Below, piece by piece: positions 14,328 through 15,078 of a stretch of 15,078 nt of DNA (position 1 is its first letter; the number at the start of each line of letters is the position of its first letter). Below the pieces are notes generated by a model, which had not been told where the DNA came from, did not search any database, and saw nothing but the letters and a program-made list of their open reading frames with translations. The stretch is from assembly GCA_938036545.1 (NCBI GenBank), contig CALHQJ010000013.1, positions 1 through 15,078 of the forward strand, read 5' to 3'. The DNA is from an uncultured Clostridium sp. (GTDB taxonomy: Bacteria; Bacillota; Clostridia; Lachnospirales; Lachnospiraceae). Position numbers and translations under genes: made by a program.

Positions 14328-15041
14328 TTACTGCAGGACGAATTTTAAAAGCTTCTGTTTTCCTTTTGTATAAGGCTGATACCGCACTGGCAAATCAATA
14401 TGAATGCTTTTTTTCACAATGGATTTTTCGTGGCTGAAGGTTTCAAAGGTATGCTTTCCATGGTATGCTCCCATTCCGCTGTTTCCCACACCTCCAAAGG
14501 GCAGGTAATTGCCGGCTAAATGAATTACTGTATCATTTACGCAGCCGCCTCCAAAGGATACCCGGTTCAAAATGCAGGTTTCTGCGGTTTTCCTGGAGGT
14601 AAACAAATACAGTGCCAGCGGTTTTTCACCTTTTTTTATGATTTGTTCCGCTTCCTCAATAGACTCAATTGAAATAACAGGAAGAATCGGCCCGAAAATT
14701 TCTTCGTTCATAATCGGGCTGTCCCATGACGGCTCATCAACCAGAACCGGCGCAATTTGAAGCGTATCCTCTCTCCGCTGTCCTCCAGCCAGCAGGTTTT
14801 GTCCTTCCAGTAAATTCAAAAGCCGTGTGTAATGTTTCCGGTTGATGATTTTCGGATAATCTTCATTTAGCAATGGGTTTTCCCCAAGTTGTTTCCGTAT
14901 CCAATACTTTATCCACCGAACCAGTTCTTTTTTTACACAAGCCTGAACCAAAATATAGTCCGGAGCCACGCAGGTCTGTCCCCCATTTAAAAACTTACCA
15001 AACACAATCCGTTTTGCCGCCATGGCAGGATTTACTGTTCA
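14328..15041 (-). pseudogene. Aldehyde dehydrogenase, C-terminal half only
   Basis: About 231 recognisable residues of a class-3-like NAD(P)-dependent aldehyde dehydrogenase (full length usually about 455-470). Present are AAKRIVFGKFLNGGQTCVAP with the catalytic cysteine (C18 of the fragment), EIFGPILPV, LPFGGVGNSGMGAYHGKHTF and the normal C-terminal tail ending KLLKFVLQ. Missing are the N-terminal nucleotide-binding half and the ELGGK segment with the catalytic glutamate. Upstream of the fragment the frame meets TGA at 15039-15041, and all three frames in 15024-15078 contain stops, so the break is inside the window and not caused by its edge. An ATG at 15021-15023 opens the remaining frame, but a product would be inactive. 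Disruption by insertion, deletion or assembly joining is possible. Confidence 0.75.
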
Positions 15042-15050
15042 GAATAAAAA

Positions 15051-15070
15051 GTCTTAAATCGTCTTAAATA
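15051..15070. repeat. 10-bp tandem direct repeat at the right edge
   Basis: GTCTTAAATC (15051-15060) is followed directly by GTCTTAAATA (15061-15070), with nine of ten bases equal. It lies in AT-rich, stop-filled DNA immediately beyond the broken end of the aldehyde dehydrogenase. It could belong to the end of a mobile element or be a local duplication; too little sequence is present to decide. Confidence 0.5.
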
Positions 15071-15078
15071 CTTCTATA

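Overview
The window looks like a chromosomal segment from an anaerobic, gut-type Firmicute of the Clostridia, most likely Lachnospiraceae. This rests on strong AGGAGG-type ribosome-binding sites, AT-rich intergenic DNA with sigma-A-like promoters, a lipoprotein with an Ala/Glu-rich linker, and BMP-type nucleoside ABC transporter genes. It is inference from sequence style, not a taxonomic search. No rRNA, tRNA, CRISPR array or complete mobile element was found. No gap between genes exceeds 300 bases.

Layout. The left edge holds the start of a TauE/SafE-type membrane protein (minus strand). Next come an AraC-family regulator (minus) and a divergently transcribed MATE-type exporter (plus), sharing a 162-nt control region. 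The MATE gene converges on nagA (minus), with a hairpin terminator between them that works on both strands. nagA has its own clear promoter.

The core is a run of ten minus-strand genes from 14211 down to 4082, packed with gaps of 1-28 nt or overlaps, opened by one promoter/operator region (14221-14305) and closed by a strong terminator (4010-4048). In transcription order: ribokinase, LacI-type regulator, amidohydrolase/deaminase, nucleoside hydrolase, nucleoside 2-deoxyribosyltransferase-like protein, double ABC ATPase, permease 1, permease 2, a small protein resembling only the C-terminal domain of RarA/MgsA, and a BMP-family lipoprotein.

The genes form a coherent nucleoside scavenging system. 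The lipoprotein captures a nucleoside and the ABC transporter imports it. The hydrolase splits it into base and ribose, ribokinase makes ribose 5-phosphate, and the amidohydrolase probably deaminates the base or nucleoside. The deoxyribosyltransferase homologue handles or exchanges deoxynucleosides. The route is hydrolytic: no nucleoside phosphorylase or phosphopentomutase gene is present. The regulator is encoded inside its own presumed operon. The least expected member is the stand-alone RarA C-terminal-like protein, joined to the lipoprotein gene by a 1-nt gap.

The right edge holds the C-terminal half of an aldehyde dehydrogenase whose coding sequence breaks off abruptly at stop-rich, AT-rich DNA carrying a 10-bp tandem repeat. 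It is probably a pseudogene or an insertion/assembly junction.
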